DNA of 64,000 nt from Methanomassiliicoccus sp. (lineage in GTDB: Archaea; Thermoplasmatota; Thermoplasmata; Methanomassiliicoccales; Methanomassiliicoccaceae), in assembly GCA_012719175.1 (NCBI GenBank), contig JAAYAX010000005.1:62001-126000 (forward strand), written 5' to 3'. Positions within the stretch are counted from its first letter, which is position 1, and the number at the start of each line of letters is the position of its first letter. Both the position numbers and the translations under genes were made by a program. Below the pieces are notes generated by a model. The model worked only from the letters and a program-made list of their open reading frames with translations, ran no database searches and was not told the origin of the DNA. This document shows positions 26,601 to 35,898 of the stretch, one piece after another.

Positions 26601-28206
26601 GGTAGGGGGTGGAGCCGGTCCTGTGGAGCAGGGACAGCAGCTTCTGGCCCTCGGCAAGGGATCGGGGGGGCTCCATGCCCACGGCCGCGCCCGCCCCGGA
26701 GGTGATCTCCTGCACCCTGTGCACTCCGTCCTTGAGCCCCCTCAAGGCCGAGGCCACGGCCACCTCTTCCCCGGCCTTCCAGCCGTCTGTGCGCAGGTCC
26801 CTCCAGGTGTGAACATCCATCCTCTCTACCAGGGCCCGCTGGGCCTGGACCTTGCCTACCAGCCGCAGGCGTGCCTCGAGATCCTCGGGGCGCATGGAGG
26901 CTACATCGGGGATGGCGATGGTCAGGTCCGGAGCCTCGTGCAGGGTGGCCAATCTGGAGAGGACCTGGAACGCCGAGCGGCCCAGGGGACCGCGCACGAT
27001 GTGGAGTGCGTTCACGTACCCGTTGATCTCATCGCGCACCAGCTCCAGCCTTCTCAGGTCGTCCACGTTCACCGGAGGTACTGGAGCGGGCATCATGCAG
27101 CGGCGAAGCTCCTCCACCACCGCGGTCTTGCTGGACTTCTGGCTGTGGATCTCCAGGGTGTAATCGCCCAGCCCCTTGTCCTCCAGACGGCCCTTGACCA
27201 CCTCCAGGGCGGCCATCTTCTCGGACACGAACAGAACCCGCTTGTCCTGCGCCAGGGCCTCGGCGATAATGTTGCTGATGGTCTGGCTCTTCCCGGTTCC
27301 GGGAGGGCCCTGCAGGACGAAACTGATACCCCGCTTGGCCATCTCTATGGCCTCCTGCTGCGAGGAATCGGCATCGAGGATCTGGAAGGAGTCGGCGGGG
27401 CGCACCATGGCGTCCATGCGATCGGCCCGGGGATGGTCGGGCAGGGCCGGGAGAAGCGATGGATCGCCTGCCAGCGCATTGATGAACGGATGCTTGGCCA
27501 ACCTCTCGTGCTCCACCAGCAGCTCCTGGTACATGCTGAGCTTGGCGAAGGAGAACAGGCCGAGATGGGCGCTGGCCTCCACCTCCCATTTAGGGGCGAC
27601 AGAGATGGACGCCCTGACCCTATCCAGGAACCCGTCCAGGGAGGTGAGCTCCTCCGGCCACTCTGGGAGGGTGATCGAAAGATCGACCTTCAGCTTGTAT
27701 GCCAGGTTGGGATTGACGACGATATCTTCATCGATGGCCCGGACGCGAAAGGGCACCAGCGGCCCCTCCTTGACCAGCTCCACGGGCACCAGGACCAATG
27801 GTGACATCAGCTCCTGGGACCTGTCCTTAGGATCGTACCATGTGATCATGCCCAAGGCCAGGAAGAGGATGTTCACCCCCTGTTCCTGAATGGACCCGCG
27901 GGCCCGCAGACGCATCCTCTTCAGGGTGGCGTCCATGCCTCGGGGATCATGAGGTACCCATAACCGGTCCGCGGCCAGTGGTTGCTGAGCTAGGTTACCA
28001 GGGCTCTCCTTCACCATCTCATCTAAGGAGATCATACGGCCTTTGACCACGAGCTCCTCGAAGACCGTCGAGGCCTGCGGCGCGATGATACGCACCGCTG
28101 AGCGGGGCTGGAAATTGAGGAGACGGTTCCTTAGGCTCATATCCAGGAGCTCCTCCCGCCATCTCTGGATCTTCTGTTCCAACGTTGATGCTGGCCGTGG
28201 GATCAT
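23695..28206 (-). CDS. DUF4011/COG1112 superfamily I helicase with C-terminal nuclease-like domain
   Basis: A 1503-residue protein. The N-terminal DUF4011-type domain (LLDMSLRNRLLNF near 20-32) precedes an SF1 helicase: Walker A QGPPGTGKSQT at about 300, Walker B-like FDEASQ at about 925 with GDSKQLPP, and QGDERDV plus NVAITRAR near 1120-1170. A Vsr/DUF559-like nuclease domain lies at about 1230-1310 (YRIDLAV, ARDRDRLR, GWNIHHLWSRDW). The motif usually read as IECDG...YH appears here as IVCDG...YR, so two expected catalytic residues are missing. A DUF3320-like tail follows. Relatives act in nucleic-acid defence or repair; the function here is unproven. It is in tandem with a paralog. Confidence 0.85.
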   Translation of the reverse strand: MIPRPASTLEQKIQRWREELLDMSLRNRLLNFQPRSAVRIIAPQASTVFEELVVKGRMISLDEMVKESPGNLAQQPLAADRLWVPHDPRGMDATLKRMRLRARGSIQEQGVNILFLALGMITWYDPKDRSQELMSPLVLVPVELVKEGPLVPFRVRAIDEDIVVNPNLAYKLKVDLSITLPEWPEELTSLDGFLDRVRASISVAPKWEVEASAHLGLFSFAKLSMYQELLVEHERLAKHPFINALAGDPSLLPALPDHPRADRMDAMVRPADSFQILDADSSQQEAIEMAKRGISFVLQGPPGTGKSQTISNIIAEALAQDKRVLFVSEKMAALEVVKGRLEDKGLGDYTLEIHSQKSSKTAVVEELRRCMMPAPVPPVNVDDLRRLELVRDEINGYVNALHIVRGPLGRSAFQVLSRLATLHEAPDLTIAIPDVASMRPEDLEARLRLVGKVQAQRALVERMDVHTWRDLRTDGWKAGEEVAVASALRGLKDGVHRVQEITSGAGAAVGMEPPRSLAEGQKLLSLLHRTGSTPYPMESWLAPGRAAALLQECELLQRAYRQKDDDQRWLRERYHEEVRTLDARGLLYRFEAEHRGMLRSLSSRFKADRALVLQQRRDGRRPDHGEIVSDLRRLVSMEERSRELESREASAAGNLGPRFRGPSTDWGDLRNSLTWTADYVIGLPTPLPSPLVQALCDPSGPGRKLETTAQEGDAAAADLSRSLGEMQRYFELQGRARTQDRSFEELTLFAERHLADLPSMREWLEAASLERACREQGIADLFRIGRDGDLPGGDIVAAFEKRSYRLWFEHVCSLDSRLRDFRGEDREDAIGRFRELDERQMAIAQTRLRAKLAAGIELALSAQAEKGSELAVLKRELAKKKRFKQVRQLFQQCPDIILKLKPCLLMSPLSVSQFLDPAVVRFDMVVFDEASQVRPEDAVGSIMRGGQTIVVGDSKQLPPTSFFRSEAGEAEDEELEDLESILDECTALNIKQHMLLWHYRSRHESLIAFSNQRMYDGLLNTFPSAGHEAGEWGVSFVRVTDGVYERGGSRTNPVEARKVAELVFEHFARTPERSLGVIAFSEAQQMAIIDVIDDLRRERPEFEAHFAEDGDEEFFVKNLESVQGDERDVMIFSVGYGRDPQGRMHQNYGPLNTAGGERRLNVAITRARMHIKLVASIGPEDVDGSMSQGARMLRDYIAYAASGDSRTTLPGAPERVQRLTFGTELEDDVHNALTGEGWKVQKHIGCSSYRIDLAVEDPSRPGSFLLGIVCDGDSYRSGMTARDRDRLRDMVLKGLGWNIHHLWSRDWVDHRGRELERIRAEIARINASRCAPPGNEGASQDTKGDELEGRSLLRTALVDLVRIEGPVDRPGLRISLGRSGMGEVSGDTFDAVLNEMIAEKVVVARGDFVWPVGMSRPPVRGPRGAEAVVLARVAPEELGEAALYVMGSDVMIAKRELFDRVTRFYRHDRLSESDMKRVDDALRRLVAAGYLSSAGSDSFRRPL

Positions 28207-28279
28207 TGCTTACCTCGAAGGAAGGCGCGGTCCTGGAGAAAAAGGTATGGACCGCTGGAAGGTGGTTCAGCCCTCAGCT

Positions 28280-31200
28280 TCAGCTCCCCTCTTTGAAGCC
28301 ATCTAGGTCATCCATGCGTCCATCGTCGATATCTTTGGCCTTCCTCGTCCTGCTCGGGGCGACGGTGGCCAGTGTCCTCTCGACCCGTTTCTTGATGGCA
28401 GCGGTAGGCCTCTTGTAGCCCAGGAGGTCGGAGACATCGTTCACCACCCTTTTCACCCTGATGTTGGGGGTCCTGGCGGTTATCATCCTCACCATGGCCT
28501 CCATCTCAGCATCGCACACATGATCGATGTCGCGCCGTGGTGAGTAACAGCGCCGGGGGCGCAGAGTCCTGAGGTCCGCGGGCCACAAGAAGTCGCCCTC
28601 TATCCTGATCCTGCTCTCTTCCTCCAGACCGCCGATCGCCGGCCGTATAAGCCTGTCCACGTTTGAGGGGCGCTTCCCTGTGGAGACCGCGACCAGCTCC
28701 TTGACCCGGTCCCGGACGACGGTCATATGGACCGGACCTTCCTCCTCGACCACCCTGATGGCCGCCTCCCGCATCGCCGCTTCTTGGTCCTGCGCAAATA
28801 GGTAGACCAGGGACGGGTCCTCATGCAGCCGGGCCCGGGAATAGATCGCGCACAGGTCCCTCAGGGGCTCGTCCGGGGCCATTAGCCCCTGGCTTACGGC
28901 CCTGGTGTCCGGCTCGGCGGCGATGGCGGCGGGCACCTCATCCACAATGAGCTCGGTCTCCTCCGAGGCGCTGTTAAAGGAGATGGACCCGCCCTCAGCG
29001 GATAGGTCGACCTCTTCCGCGGCCGACAGGGACGTCATTACGGTACCGTCCACCTCCGGATCGGCAGAGCTCCAGCCTCCGCCCGCGATGCCGTCATCGA
29101 CGGTCAAGGTGTTAGGTGCATCGGACGCCCCGGCCATATCCACCACTGACAGCGAGGCCACCAGGACCTCTAGTGGTCTCATCTCCTCATCGGCCTCCTT
29201 CTCCGCGTGCGCAGTCCTGCTCATCTCCACGGCGGCCACGATCCGCTCCACCTCCGCCTGGGGGTTGCTTAGCCAATCCTGGGACCAGAGGCGGTGGAGT
29301 ATCCAACCTAAGTTGGTGAGGACCTCCTGCCGGAGCCGATCCCGGTCCCTGGCGCCTCCTGCCTTGCGGTAGGACCGGCCGTCAGTAAGGATGCCCAGAA
29401 GGTATCTTCCAGGATGCTCATCATCGACTATGGCCAGATCGACCTTGCCGGAGGACATCCCCACATCCCTCTCCACCTTCAGGCCGCGCTCCTCCAACCG
29501 CTCACGGACGTCGTCCGCGATGGGGTCCCGTGCGCCCGAACTCGCTCCATTCTCCACTTCGTGCCCGGGCCATGCGGCGTATTCTAGATAATCCCTTAGC
29601 ACGTCCCTTCCATTGGCATCAGTCTCGATCTCCTCCGGCAGCAGCGAGGAGACGAGCTTGATGTGCTTCCTCGCCCGAGTGACGGCGACGTTCAGGCGCC
29701 TCCTGCCCATCTCGCCTTTGAGCAGGCCCAAGCTCCTGAACATCCTGCCCGATCGGTCCTTACAGTGGCCCACGGAAATTATGATCACGTCCCTCTCGTC
29801 CCCCTGCACGGCATCCAGACTCTTGACGAAGAAGGACTCCTCCCTGGCGCGGGTGAGCAGAGGTGCCAGAGCGGGATCCTGGGCGGTCCTGCGCTCCAGC
29901 TCCGCCAGGATGGCCACCTGCTGGGTTTCGGTGAATGCCACCACTCCCAGGGAATCTCGGGAACGATGACCGACATGCTCCAGGACCAGGTCGACCACCT
30001 TCTTGGCCTCCGCCTCGCTGTGGTCGCACCTGCCCTCTTCTCCGATCGCCCCCGGCACGTGGACGAACGAAACGCCCAGGTCCTCCCGGTCCAACGTTGC
30101 TGACGGGTAGGTTATCAACCGTCCACCGTAGAATCTTTCGTTGGAGAACGCGAACAGCGACTCCTGCCGCGACCGGTAATGCCACAAGAGCGATCTCTGG
30201 GGCAGCGACCCCGAGCACGCGTCCATAATGCTCTCTCGACCCTCCGCTATCGCTCCCTCGGCACCCGTGGCCAGGTCCATCGGGGGCAGCTGCATGCTGT
30301 CCCCCACTACCACCACCTGCTTGGCGCGGAGCATGCTGGCTATCCCGTCCTCTACGCGCATCTGTGAGGCCTCATCAAGGATAAGCAGGTCGAAGAGGGC
30401 GGTGGTAGGGTCCAGAAGGGCGGTGACCGCCCGGGGGCTCATCATGAGGCAGGGCTTTATCGCAAGTATGTGGTCCAAGGCCGAGGCGAACAATCCCCCC
30501 AGGGACCCCCTCTGCCCAATGCCGGATACCTCACTCTTGGGTATGGAATGCTGTTCCTCGCTCTGCTCCGAGATGCTCCTGAAGGCATCACCGCGGTGCC
30601 TTTCGAGCGCCCGTCTGGTCTGCGAGGTGGCCGCCTCCAAACTATCGAGGTCCAGCTCTGCAAAGCGGGCCGCCCTGCGCTCATGGGTCTCCCGGTCGAA
30701 GAGCCGAAGCCTGTCGTCACGGGACAGAAGAAGGTCGTGCCACAGCATGAGGTGCCGCTTGCGAACTCCCTCCCAAGTGCTCTCCGGAGAAAGCTTTCCG
30801 GCCGAGGCTAATATCAAGAGGTCCTCCAATCCGCTCTCCCGCGCCTCCTTCTGTATCCGCACCACCTCTGTCCACTCCTGGAAGGAGGTGGCGTGATCAA
30901 GATGGTTCTGGGCCCAGTCGTTCAGCTCCTGGAACGGCACCTCGCTGACGCTCCTACCGTTCATCAATGGGCTCAGGTCGAAACGTTCCCTTACCGCCGA
31001 AACGGCCGTGGACAGGCGCTGTGCGGCCTCGTCCAGGGAGTCGATCTTGGTCTTGAGGCCCTCGAGGGCGTCGGGACCGGAACACAGGAGGCGCGTGATG
31101 CCGGGGGTCTGTGGGACCCCGTTCTTGGCGCGGTACTCGCGCGTCCACTCGATGGCCTTGACGGTCTTGGCCCAGTCCGTCTTGTCCCCTTGGAAGTGCC

Positions 31201-33136
31201 TTCCCAGACGCTCGGCGCAATCCCTCTCATCCTTCTGGATGTGGGAGATCAGGTCCGAGACCTCGACCAGCTCCTTGAGCTCGAAGCACGCCTGAGCATG
31301 CTTGAGCTTGCGGTTCCCCCGTTTCAGGCTCTCCAATGCCTTCATGTCCCTGCGGTAGTCGTGGTCGAAGAGCCTCGTGGTCATCTTGCTGCCCTGGAGG
31401 GCCCTCTCCTGCATACCCTTGAGGTCCAGGTCGAGGACCCCATCGCGGTACATCTGTTTCACCCAGGTCATCCTTTCCAGGCGCTGCCTGTATGATTCCT
31501 GGATGTCCTCCACGAGCTCCAGCAGGGGAGCGGGGTCGCTGATCAGCCAACTCTCCTCAGGATAGTGGGTGAGGTTGATCGCCCGGAGATGGTCGGTCAG
31601 CTCGTTGGTGCCCTTGAGGTCCCGGGGGACGGGAAGGTCATACTCCTCGCACAGGCTCTTAATGACCTCCTCGAGGCGGGTCCGGGAAAGCTTAAGGTCC
31701 GAAAGCCGGCGCATGATCTCCGACTGCGCGCTCAGCTGCCATTTCCCTACCTCGCAGTCCGCCCAGGGGTGCGTCTCGCTCGTTTCCAGCAGAGGAGCAT
31801 ACTTCTCCAAGTCCTTTACCAGAGGCTGCAGGGACTCCAGGTATCTGGCGCTCATCCTCTCCAGTCCGGGGAAGCCCAGGGAGACCTCCGCTACCGATCT
31901 CAGCTCGGTGAGGCGGGATAGAACCTCATGGAAGGACATTCCCAGGCCCTCCCTCACCTGATGGAGGGCTTCCACGTATCCGTCCAGCTGTTTGCGGCAT
32001 TGCTCCATCTCCTCACGGGAGAAGGTCACCGTGGAGGAGGACGGGAGGGATGACAGGCATCTGCCGAGCTCGTCGGCCACTTCGCGGACGTCCCGCTGGG
32101 GGTCGTACAGATCGAGACAGTACCGACCCAAGCCTCTCGTCTCCATCCGTTTCCGGACCGTATCCAGAGCATACCTCTTCTCCGAAACGAAAAGGACCTT
32201 GCGTCCTCGCGCGATCTCCTCGGTGATCATGTTCACTATGGTCTGGCTCTTGCCAGTACCAGGGGGGCCCTGCAGCACGAAGCTGGTCCCGGAGAGCATC
32301 AGCGAGACCGCCTCCCTTTGGCTGGAATCCGCGTCCAGGACGCTGAACGCCTCCGCGTCGACCGCTTCCCTGGAGCCGGAGCACTCGTCCGGAGCGCCTT
32401 TGCCCTGGGCGATAACTCTTATCACCGGATGAGCGACCATCATGTCCTGGTACTTGGCGAACTCGTCGTGGACGGCCATATGGGGCAGCTCGAAAAGGCC
32501 CAGGTGTGCCGCCGACGTCACGTCCCAGCCTTTCCCCGTGAAAAGATCGCGCAACTCTTGGAAGTAACCATCCACGTCCACCACGCCCTCAGAGAGAGGG
32601 GGGAGGGACAGCGACATCTCTGTGCGCAGTTTATGCTCCAGGACAGGGTTGAGCAGGACCGGCCCGTCGGCCCACAGCTCGAAGTCCACCGAGGACGGTG
32701 GACGCGTGACGCGGACCGGTAATAAGAGCAAAGGGGAGCGTGCCCTCCTGCCCTGAGTGCCGTCACTCGACCACTCCAGGCTGCCCATGGCGAGGAACAG
32801 GACGCGGACGCCCTGGGCGTCTAGGACCTCCTGCGCCTTGGAGTACATCGACATGAGCGAACTGGAGACCTTGGCGTTTCCGACGGAGGAAGATAAGTGG
32901 AGGCACTCGATCGACCGCGAAGCATCGCCTTCCGAAGTCCCGAGGCGGACGACGAATGAGCCGTTACGAAGAGCGAGCTCACGGTATATCTCTGCGGGAG
33001 AGGTTCCGATCAGGCCCATGCAGGCAGTGCACCCCTCTCCCATGTCCACCAGCCTGTTCCTCAAGGTGATGTCGATAAGATCATTTCGTAAACTGGATAT
33101 ACGTTCGACTACAACATCCGCGCTCAGAGTGACCAT
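28280..33136 (-). CDS. Second DUF4011/COG1112 superfamily I helicase (paralog)
   Basis: About 1618 residues and collinear with the downstream paralog. Seen: DUF4011-like LIDITLRNRLVDM at the start, Walker A QGPPGTGKSQT at about 291, LDEASQ at about 920, GDSMQLPP, QGDERDV and NVAVTRAR. The nuclease-like domain at about 1230 reads KVDLAI and GILTDG...YR, so the usual Glu and His are absent as in the other copy. An acidic, Ser-rich linker (about 1310-1440) and two winged-helix-like segments (about 1470-1600) end the protein. I chose ATG 33136 over TTG 33145 because GGTGGG precedes it. The 73-base gap to the next gene suggests one transcript. Confidence 0.85.
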   Translation of the reverse strand: MVTLSADVVVERISSLRNDLIDITLRNRLVDMGEGCTACMGLIGTSPAEIYRELALRNGSFVVRLGTSEGDASRSIECLHLSSSVGNAKVSSSLMSMYSKAQEVLDAQGVRVLFLAMGSLEWSSDGTQGRRARSPLLLLPVRVTRPPSSVDFELWADGPVLLNPVLEHKLRTEMSLSLPPLSEGVVDVDGYFQELRDLFTGKGWDVTSAAHLGLFELPHMAVHDEFAKYQDMMVAHPVIRVIAQGKGAPDECSGSREAVDAEAFSVLDADSSQREAVSLMLSGTSFVLQGPPGTGKSQTIVNMITEEIARGRKVLFVSEKRYALDTVRKRMETRGLGRYCLDLYDPQRDVREVADELGRCLSSLPSSSTVTFSREEMEQCRKQLDGYVEALHQVREGLGMSFHEVLSRLTELRSVAEVSLGFPGLERMSARYLESLQPLVKDLEKYAPLLETSETHPWADCEVGKWQLSAQSEIMRRLSDLKLSRTRLEEVIKSLCEEYDLPVPRDLKGTNELTDHLRAINLTHYPEESWLISDPAPLLELVEDIQESYRQRLERMTWVKQMYRDGVLDLDLKGMQERALQGSKMTTRLFDHDYRRDMKALESLKRGNRKLKHAQACFELKELVEVSDLISHIQKDERDCAERLGRHFQGDKTDWAKTVKAIEWTREYRAKNGVPQTPGITRLLCSGPDALEGLKTKIDSLDEAAQRLSTAVSAVRERFDLSPLMNGRSVSEVPFQELNDWAQNHLDHATSFQEWTEVVRIQKEARESGLEDLLILASAGKLSPESTWEGVRKRHLMLWHDLLLSRDDRLRLFDRETHERRAARFAELDLDSLEAATSQTRRALERHRGDAFRSISEQSEEQHSIPKSEVSGIGQRGSLGGLFASALDHILAIKPCLMMSPRAVTALLDPTTALFDLLILDEASQMRVEDGIASMLRAKQVVVVGDSMQLPPMDLATGAEGAIAEGRESIMDACSGSLPQRSLLWHYRSRQESLFAFSNERFYGGRLITYPSATLDREDLGVSFVHVPGAIGEEGRCDHSEAEAKKVVDLVLEHVGHRSRDSLGVVAFTETQQVAILAELERRTAQDPALAPLLTRAREESFFVKSLDAVQGDERDVIIISVGHCKDRSGRMFRSLGLLKGEMGRRRLNVAVTRARKHIKLVSSLLPEEIETDANGRDVLRDYLEYAAWPGHEVENGASSGARDPIADDVRERLEERGLKVERDVGMSSGKVDLAIVDDEHPGRYLLGILTDGRSYRKAGGARDRDRLRQEVLTNLGWILHRLWSQDWLSNPQAEVERIVAAVEMSRTAHAEKEADEEMRPLEVLVASLSVVDMAGASDAPNTLTVDDGIAGGGWSSADPEVDGTVMTSLSAAEEVDLSAEGGSISFNSASEETELIVDEVPAAIAAEPDTRAVSQGLMAPDEPLRDLCAIYSRARLHEDPSLVYLFAQDQEAAMREAAIRVVEEEGPVHMTVVRDRVKELVAVSTGKRPSNVDRLIRPAIGGLEEESRIRIEGDFLWPADLRTLRPRRCYSPRRDIDHVCDAEMEAMVRMITARTPNIRVKRVVNDVSDLLGYKRPTAAIKKRVERTLATVAPSRTRKAKDIDDGRMDDLDGFKEGS

Positions 33137-33309
33137 CCCACCCAAGCGTCATGGGTTAATAGCGGAAAAATATTGCGCTGTCATTACCACGGCCTCTTAG
33201 CGTTATAAAGAAGGACTATTCCTGGCATTGATGTAGATAAATAGCAATTAAATATGCCCTCCCGCATTGCATTGTTCGTTCGGAACACACCGAGCGCATT
33301 GGTGCGATT

Positions 33310-34596
33310 ATGATTCGATTTGGCCCAGCGGGCATTCCACTCTCTTGCAAGGGCAGGACCCTCCGTGATGGCATCGAGGACGTCCACGGGCTAGGCCTTA
33401 ATGCCATGGAGGTCCAGATGGTGAGGGTCAACGTCATCGAGCGTTTCCCCGACGAAGAGGAGGTCGGGCTCACCCCCATGGACGTGGAGAGCGACCTCAT
33501 CATGGAGATCGTCCGGACCAAGAACAAAAAGGAGGTCCGGCTCACTCAGCCTAAGGAGAAGATCAAGGAGGACGATACCCTCATCACCCTGGCATCAGGC
33601 ATAGCGCAGAACTTCATGGAGCTCAAGGAGCTGGGCCGCATGGGTAAGGAGATGGATGTGCAGCTGTCCATGCACACCCCCTACTACATGGACCTCGCCA
33701 GCAACACCGAGCTGACGGCCCGCTGCATGGATAACATCCGGTGGGCCGGCACCATGACCGACCAGATGGACGGATGCCTGGTGGTGACGCACCTGGGGCT
33801 GGCGCCGAACAAGAGCAAGAAGCAGGCCAAGAAGAACATCACCGAGAACATCTCCTCCATCATGGACTGGTGGAAGGACAACGGCCTCAAGCCCCGTCTG
33901 GGTTTCGAGACCAGCGGCAGGCAGGAGGTGTTCGGCTCCTTGGACGAGGTTCTGGAGATGTGCGACGACATCGAGGGGACGGTACCTGTCATCAACTTCG
34001 CCCACGTGCATGCCCGGGATGAGGGCACTCTCCGGGAGCCACAGGATTTCGGCAAACTCCTGGATAAGGTCCGGGACTATATCGATGGTCACTTCTACAC
34101 TCACTTTTCCGGTGTCGAGCACGAGGGAGGGAACGAGAAGAGGATCACCCCCATCAAGAAAGGGGACCTCAAGTTCGAGCCTCTGGCGGACTACCTTGCA
34201 GAGGAGAACCCGAACATCACCATCATATCCTCATCCCCATTGCTCGAGCATGACGCCATGTATATGAAGGTCATCTACGAGCGGGTCCTGACCAAGAGGG
34301 TGGCCAAGGAGACCAGGGGCAAGAAGTCCGATAAGGGCAAGGATGAGGACCCGGAACTTGACATAGATGAGGATGATGGGGTGGAGTACGACGTCGAGAT
34401 CGATGAGGTGGAGGAGGACCAGGATGTTCTGGAGACCGCACCCCGACCCCGCGTAGAGAAGAAGGCTCCTGCAGAAAAGCAGACGCCAAGCGCCAAGCCC
34501 AAGAGCGAGAAGACGAAGCCGGCCGCCAAGCAGCCGGCAAAAGCGCCCGCCAAGGCCCCAGCCAAGCCTGCTACCTCCACCAAGAAGAAGCGGTGA
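33310..34596 (+). CDS. Endonuclease IV-like TIM-barrel protein
   Basis: A 428-residue protein of the Nfo/xylose-isomerase-like superfamily; Nfo enzymes incise abasic sites in base-excision repair. Seen: MHTPYYMDL (first metal His), THLGLA (second His), GFETSG (Glu), AHVHARDEG, YTHFSG and SSPLLEHDA. Two ligands differ from classical endonuclease IV: the Asp before AHVHA is Asn, and the D-x-H after NEKR reads I-T-P. Metal number or activity may therefore differ. The last 110 residues are an acidic then Lys/Ala/Pro-rich disordered tail. The stop overlaps the GTG of the next gene, implying coupling. Confidence 0.8.
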   Translation: MIRFGPAGIPLSCKGRTLRDGIEDVHGLGLNAMEVQMVRVNVIERFPDEEEVGLTPMDVESDLIMEIVRTKNKKEVRLTQPKEKIKEDDTLITLASGIAQNFMELKELGRMGKEMDVQLSMHTPYYMDLASNTELTARCMDNIRWAGTMTDQMDGCLVVTHLGLAPNKSKKQAKKNITENISSIMDWWKDNGLKPRLGFETSGRQEVFGSLDEVLEMCDDIEGTVPVINFAHVHARDEGTLREPQDFGKLLDKVRDYIDGHFYTHFSGVEHEGGNEKRITPIKKGDLKFEPLADYLAEENPNITIISSSPLLEHDAMYMKVIYERVLTKRVAKETRGKKSDKGKDEDPELDIDEDDGVEYDVEIDEVEEDQDVLETAPRPRVEKKAPAEKQTPSAKPKSEKTKPAAKQPAKAPAKAPAKPATSTKKKR

Positions 34597-35138
34597 ACAT
34601 GCAGGAATCCCTGTCATACATCATGAGGGAGATGCTCGAGGCCCTCTCCCGCGTGAGCCCCTCCGAGGTGGATGCGGCTATAGAGGCCTTCGCCGCGGCC
34701 AAGAAGATCTTCATCTATGGGGTGGGAAGGTCCGGCCTGGTGGGTCAGGCGTTCGCCGTCCGCCTGGTGCAGATGGGGTTCGATGTCCACTTCGTCGGTG
34801 ACATGACCACTCCCTTCGTCAACAACACCGATGTCGTCATAATCGTCTCCAACACCGGGGAGACGATGTCCGTTGTCCAGACCGCCAACATCGTCCGCAG
34901 GGTGGGGGCCAAGGTCATCGGTGTGACCTCCAATCCAAACTCCAAGCTAGGGCATGCTTCGAACATCGTCCTGGAGGTGGGCCAGGTGAAGGACGAACAG
35001 AAGAAGCGGCTGGCCCCGCTGGGAACAATCTTCGAGGACGCGGCCCTGGTGATGTTCGACTCCATGGTGCCTATGATAATGGAGAGGATGGACCAGAACG
35101 AAGCTTCCCTGAGAAGGCGGCACGCCATCTGGGTGTGA
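34593..35138 (+). CDS. hxlB: 6-phospho-3-hexuloisomerase-like SIS protein
   Basis: A 181-residue SIS-domain protein that interconverts hexulose-6-phosphate and fructose-6-phosphate in the ribulose-monophosphate pathway, which archaea use to make pentose phosphates. Seen: YGVGRSGLVGQAFAVRL (phosphosugar-binding loop), SNTGET (Ser/Thr-rich loop) and the C-terminal LGTIFEDAALVMFD with the catalytic Glu. Length and motifs fit the family closely. The hexulose-phosphate synthase partner is not in the window. The start is GTG 34593 overlapping the previous stop, or ATG 34599. Confidence 0.88.
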   Translation: MNMQESLSYIMREMLEALSRVSPSEVDAAIEAFAAAKKIFIYGVGRSGLVGQAFAVRLVQMGFDVHFVGDMTTPFVNNTDVVIIVSNTGETMSVVQTANIVRRVGAKVIGVTSNPNSKLGHASNIVLEVGQVKDEQKKRLAPLGTIFEDAALVMFDSMVPMIMERMDQNEASLRRRHAIWV

Positions 35139-35214
35139 TGCGTCGAGAGGTATCCCGAAAACATCGCGCTCCGCATGACCCACCATGTAATTCCCGTGTC
35201 GCAGTGTCTACATC

Positions 35215-35898
35215 CTATAAACGATGCCAACAGCGCGTGCCGGTCACGGCTCCCGGGCATGGGGCATCCGCCGTCTGGCGCATGCGCACGGTGGTCCCGA
35301 AATAGGGGCTCTGAAACTCGTCCCAGTATATGGCGAACGGCCTCGATCTCACCTTTTCCTCCTCCAGGTAGAAGGCCTCTATCTCTTTGTTGACAGGGTC
35401 GATGACCACAGCCGAATGGCAGCGCATGTTGAACATCCCCCGCTGGGTCTGGACGTCTGTTGAGGACATGTAGCAATGGTAGGAGGGATGGGAATGGTAC
35501 CATCCCACGATCACATATCGGAACCCGATGTCATCAAGGCAGGCGAACAGCTTCTCGAAGGCATTGGGATCGAAGCGTACGCTCACCTCGGTAGCGTCCA
35601 GATCAGTGGTGGCCACATCGCGCACCACCGCGTACTCCCTGCCCGCATATCGGAAGATTGACCCCAGCATCAGACCCATGACCTCCTTCCTCTCCTCCAC
35701 GTGCATGATCGCGTGGTTGCGCATCTTCTCCTCCGCCACCTTGGAGATGTATAGCTCGAACCCCGTGGCCTCCTGAGAGCGGTACTCCGACTGGCACTTT
35801 TCGGTCAGCCACTTGTGGGCCTTGATGCGATTCTTGGAAGGAGGAGGCGCTTCGCGCACCTCCGCCTGCTGCTTCCCCACGATGATCGGATGGCTCAT
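35215..35898 (-). CDS. JAMM/MPN+ metalloprotease, Rpn11-like deubiquitinase
   Basis: A 227-residue zinc isopeptidase candidate. The JAMM active site is complete: Glu72 (KEVMG), then His135-x-His137 and Ser145-x-x-Asp148 in GWYHSHPSYHCYMSSTD. The wording GWYHSHP...S..D.QTQ is strikingly close to eukaryotic Rpn11. A 50-residue charged N-terminal extension precedes the MPN core. It is the last gene of the E1-Ubl-E2-JAMM cluster; its ATG overlaps the E2 stop (ATGA). Predicted role: remove the six-residue tail of the Ubl precursor, cleave conjugates, or both. Confidence 0.93.
   Translation of the reverse strand: MSHPIIVGKQQAEVREAPPPSKNRIKAHKWLTEKCQSEYRSQEATGFELYISKVAEEKMRNHAIMHVEERKEVMGLMLGSIFRYAGREYAVVRDVATTDLDATEVSVRFDPNAFEKLFACLDDIGFRYVIVGWYHSHPSYHCYMSSTDVQTQRGMFNMRCHSAVVIDPVNKEIEAFYLEEEKVRSRPFAIYWDEFQSPYFGTTVRMRQTADAPCPGAVTGTRCWHRL

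Noticed and set aside
24478-27804. Long open frames on the plus strand opposite the giant helicase gene (24478-25155, 26623-27804 and others)
   Set aside because: They mirror the codon pattern of a high-GC gene on the other strand, lack ribosome binding sites and show no protein family features, while the minus-strand helicase has every motif.
34745-35503. 252-codon minus-strand frame opposite hxlB
   Set aside because: Antisense to a well-supported SIS protein and overlapping the end of the JAMM gene in another frame; no motif.
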